Below, in pieces: positions 4,998 through 5,254 of a DNA stretch of 5,254 nucleotides. A program made the position numbers and the translations under genes. The notes beneath the pieces were generated by a model, which did no database searches, was not told the origin of the DNA, and saw only the letters and a list, made by a program, of their open reading frames with translations. The stretch is from contig JAQSXQ010000190.1 in the NCBI GenBank assembly GCA_029256565.1, positions 1 through 5,254 of the forward strand, in the 5' to 3' direction. The stretch comes from Mycobacterium sp. (GTDB taxonomy: Bacteria > Actinomycetota > Actinomycetes > Mycobacteriales > Mycobacteriaceae). Positions within the stretch are counted from its first letter, which is position 1, and every line of letters begins with the position of its first letter.

Positions 4998-5254
4998 ATG
5001 ATCACCCTCGACCACGTGAGCAAGCAGTACAAGTCTTCTGGCCGTCCGGCCTTGGACGACGTGTCGCTCAACATCGACAAGGGTGAGTTCGTTTTCCTCA
5101 TCGGCCCGTCGGGTTCGGGCAAGTCGACGTTCATGCGCCTGCTGCTCGCCGAAGAGCACCCCACGCACGGCGACATCCGCGTCTCCAAGTTTCACGTCAA
5201 CAAGTTGTCGAACCGCCACATCCCGAGCCTTCGGCAGGTGCTGGGATGCGTCTT
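4998..5254 (+). CDS. ftsE: Cell-division ABC transporter ATPase FtsE, N-terminal part (cut by window edge)
   Basis: Eighty-five complete codons plus two bases are present before the window ends. The protein starts MITLDHVSKQYKSSGRPALD, as mycobacterial FtsE does. It has the Walker A motif GPSGSGKST at residues 36-44 within FVFLIGPSGSGKSTFMRLLL, then VSKFHVNKLSNRHIPSLRQ (62-80) leading toward the Q-loop, which lies just outside. FtsE is the cytoplasmic ATPase that pairs with the membrane protein FtsX. In mycobacteria the pair regulates peptidoglycan hydrolase activity (RipC) at division and elongation. ftsX and smpB would be expected downstream (from memory of M. tuberculosis). Two adjacent start codons exist: GTG at 4995 and ATG at 4998. 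The -10 spacing favours a leaderless message beginning at GTG 4995, which adds one residue; homologues are normally annotated from the ATG. Confidence 0.95.
   Translation, partial: MITLDHVSKQYKSSGRPALDDVSLNIDKGEFVFLIGPSGSGKSTFMRLLLAEEHPTHGDIRVSKFHVNKLSNRHIPSLRQVLGCV

Overview
The window is a high-GC stretch of actinobacterial chromosome. It is almost certainly from a mycobacterium, probably a non-tuberculous or rapid-growing one. The gene order fprA <- / -> prfB - MscS-like channel - Thr/Pro-rich membrane protein - ftsE is, from memory, that of the Mycobacterium tuberculosis segment Rv3106 to Rv3102c. Other mycobacterial marks are a perfect mycobacterial-type SOS box, a 13E12/DUF222 gene, and -10-only promoters that appear to make leaderless mRNAs.

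Layout. Positions 1-355 (minus strand, cut by the window edge) hold the N-terminal part of a DUF222 / 13E12-repeat protein. Its start codon lies inside a perfect LexA/SOS operator at 348-363. Divergent from it, 404-808 encodes a small PPOX-fold flavin/F420-type oxidoreductase. Convergent with that, after a 16-bp gap, 825-2207 (minus) encodes FprA, the adrenodoxin-reductase-like NADPH:ferredoxin reductase. A 169-bp divergent intergenic region (2208-2376) separates fprA from prfB (2377-3492, release factor 2). prfB overlaps a MscS-family mechanosensitive channel gene (3482-4447) by 11 nt. That gene overlaps a Thr/Pro-rich single-pass membrane protein gene (4444-4956) by 4 nt. After 38 nt, ftsE begins at 4995 or 4998 and runs off the right edge.

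Functionally, the right half is a conserved housekeeping block. It holds a translation-termination factor, an envelope module (channel plus extracytoplasmic Thr/Pro-rich protein) made by translational coupling, and the ATPase of the FtsEX divisome/cell-wall-hydrolase regulator. prfB and ftsE share one promoter layout: a TACnCT hexamer, exactly 8 nt, then GTG. This suggests each starts its own leaderless transcript. The left part (DUF222 and PPOX genes) looks like an accessory insertion next to fprA and carries the DNA-damage-response signature.

I see no RNA genes, CRISPR arrays, insertion sequences or convincing intrinsic terminators. No wholly new system is evident. The best leads are the SOS box merged with a leaderless promoter, the twin leaderless starts, the ACG-codon expansion in the Thr/Pro-rich gene, and the coupled channel/anchor pair.
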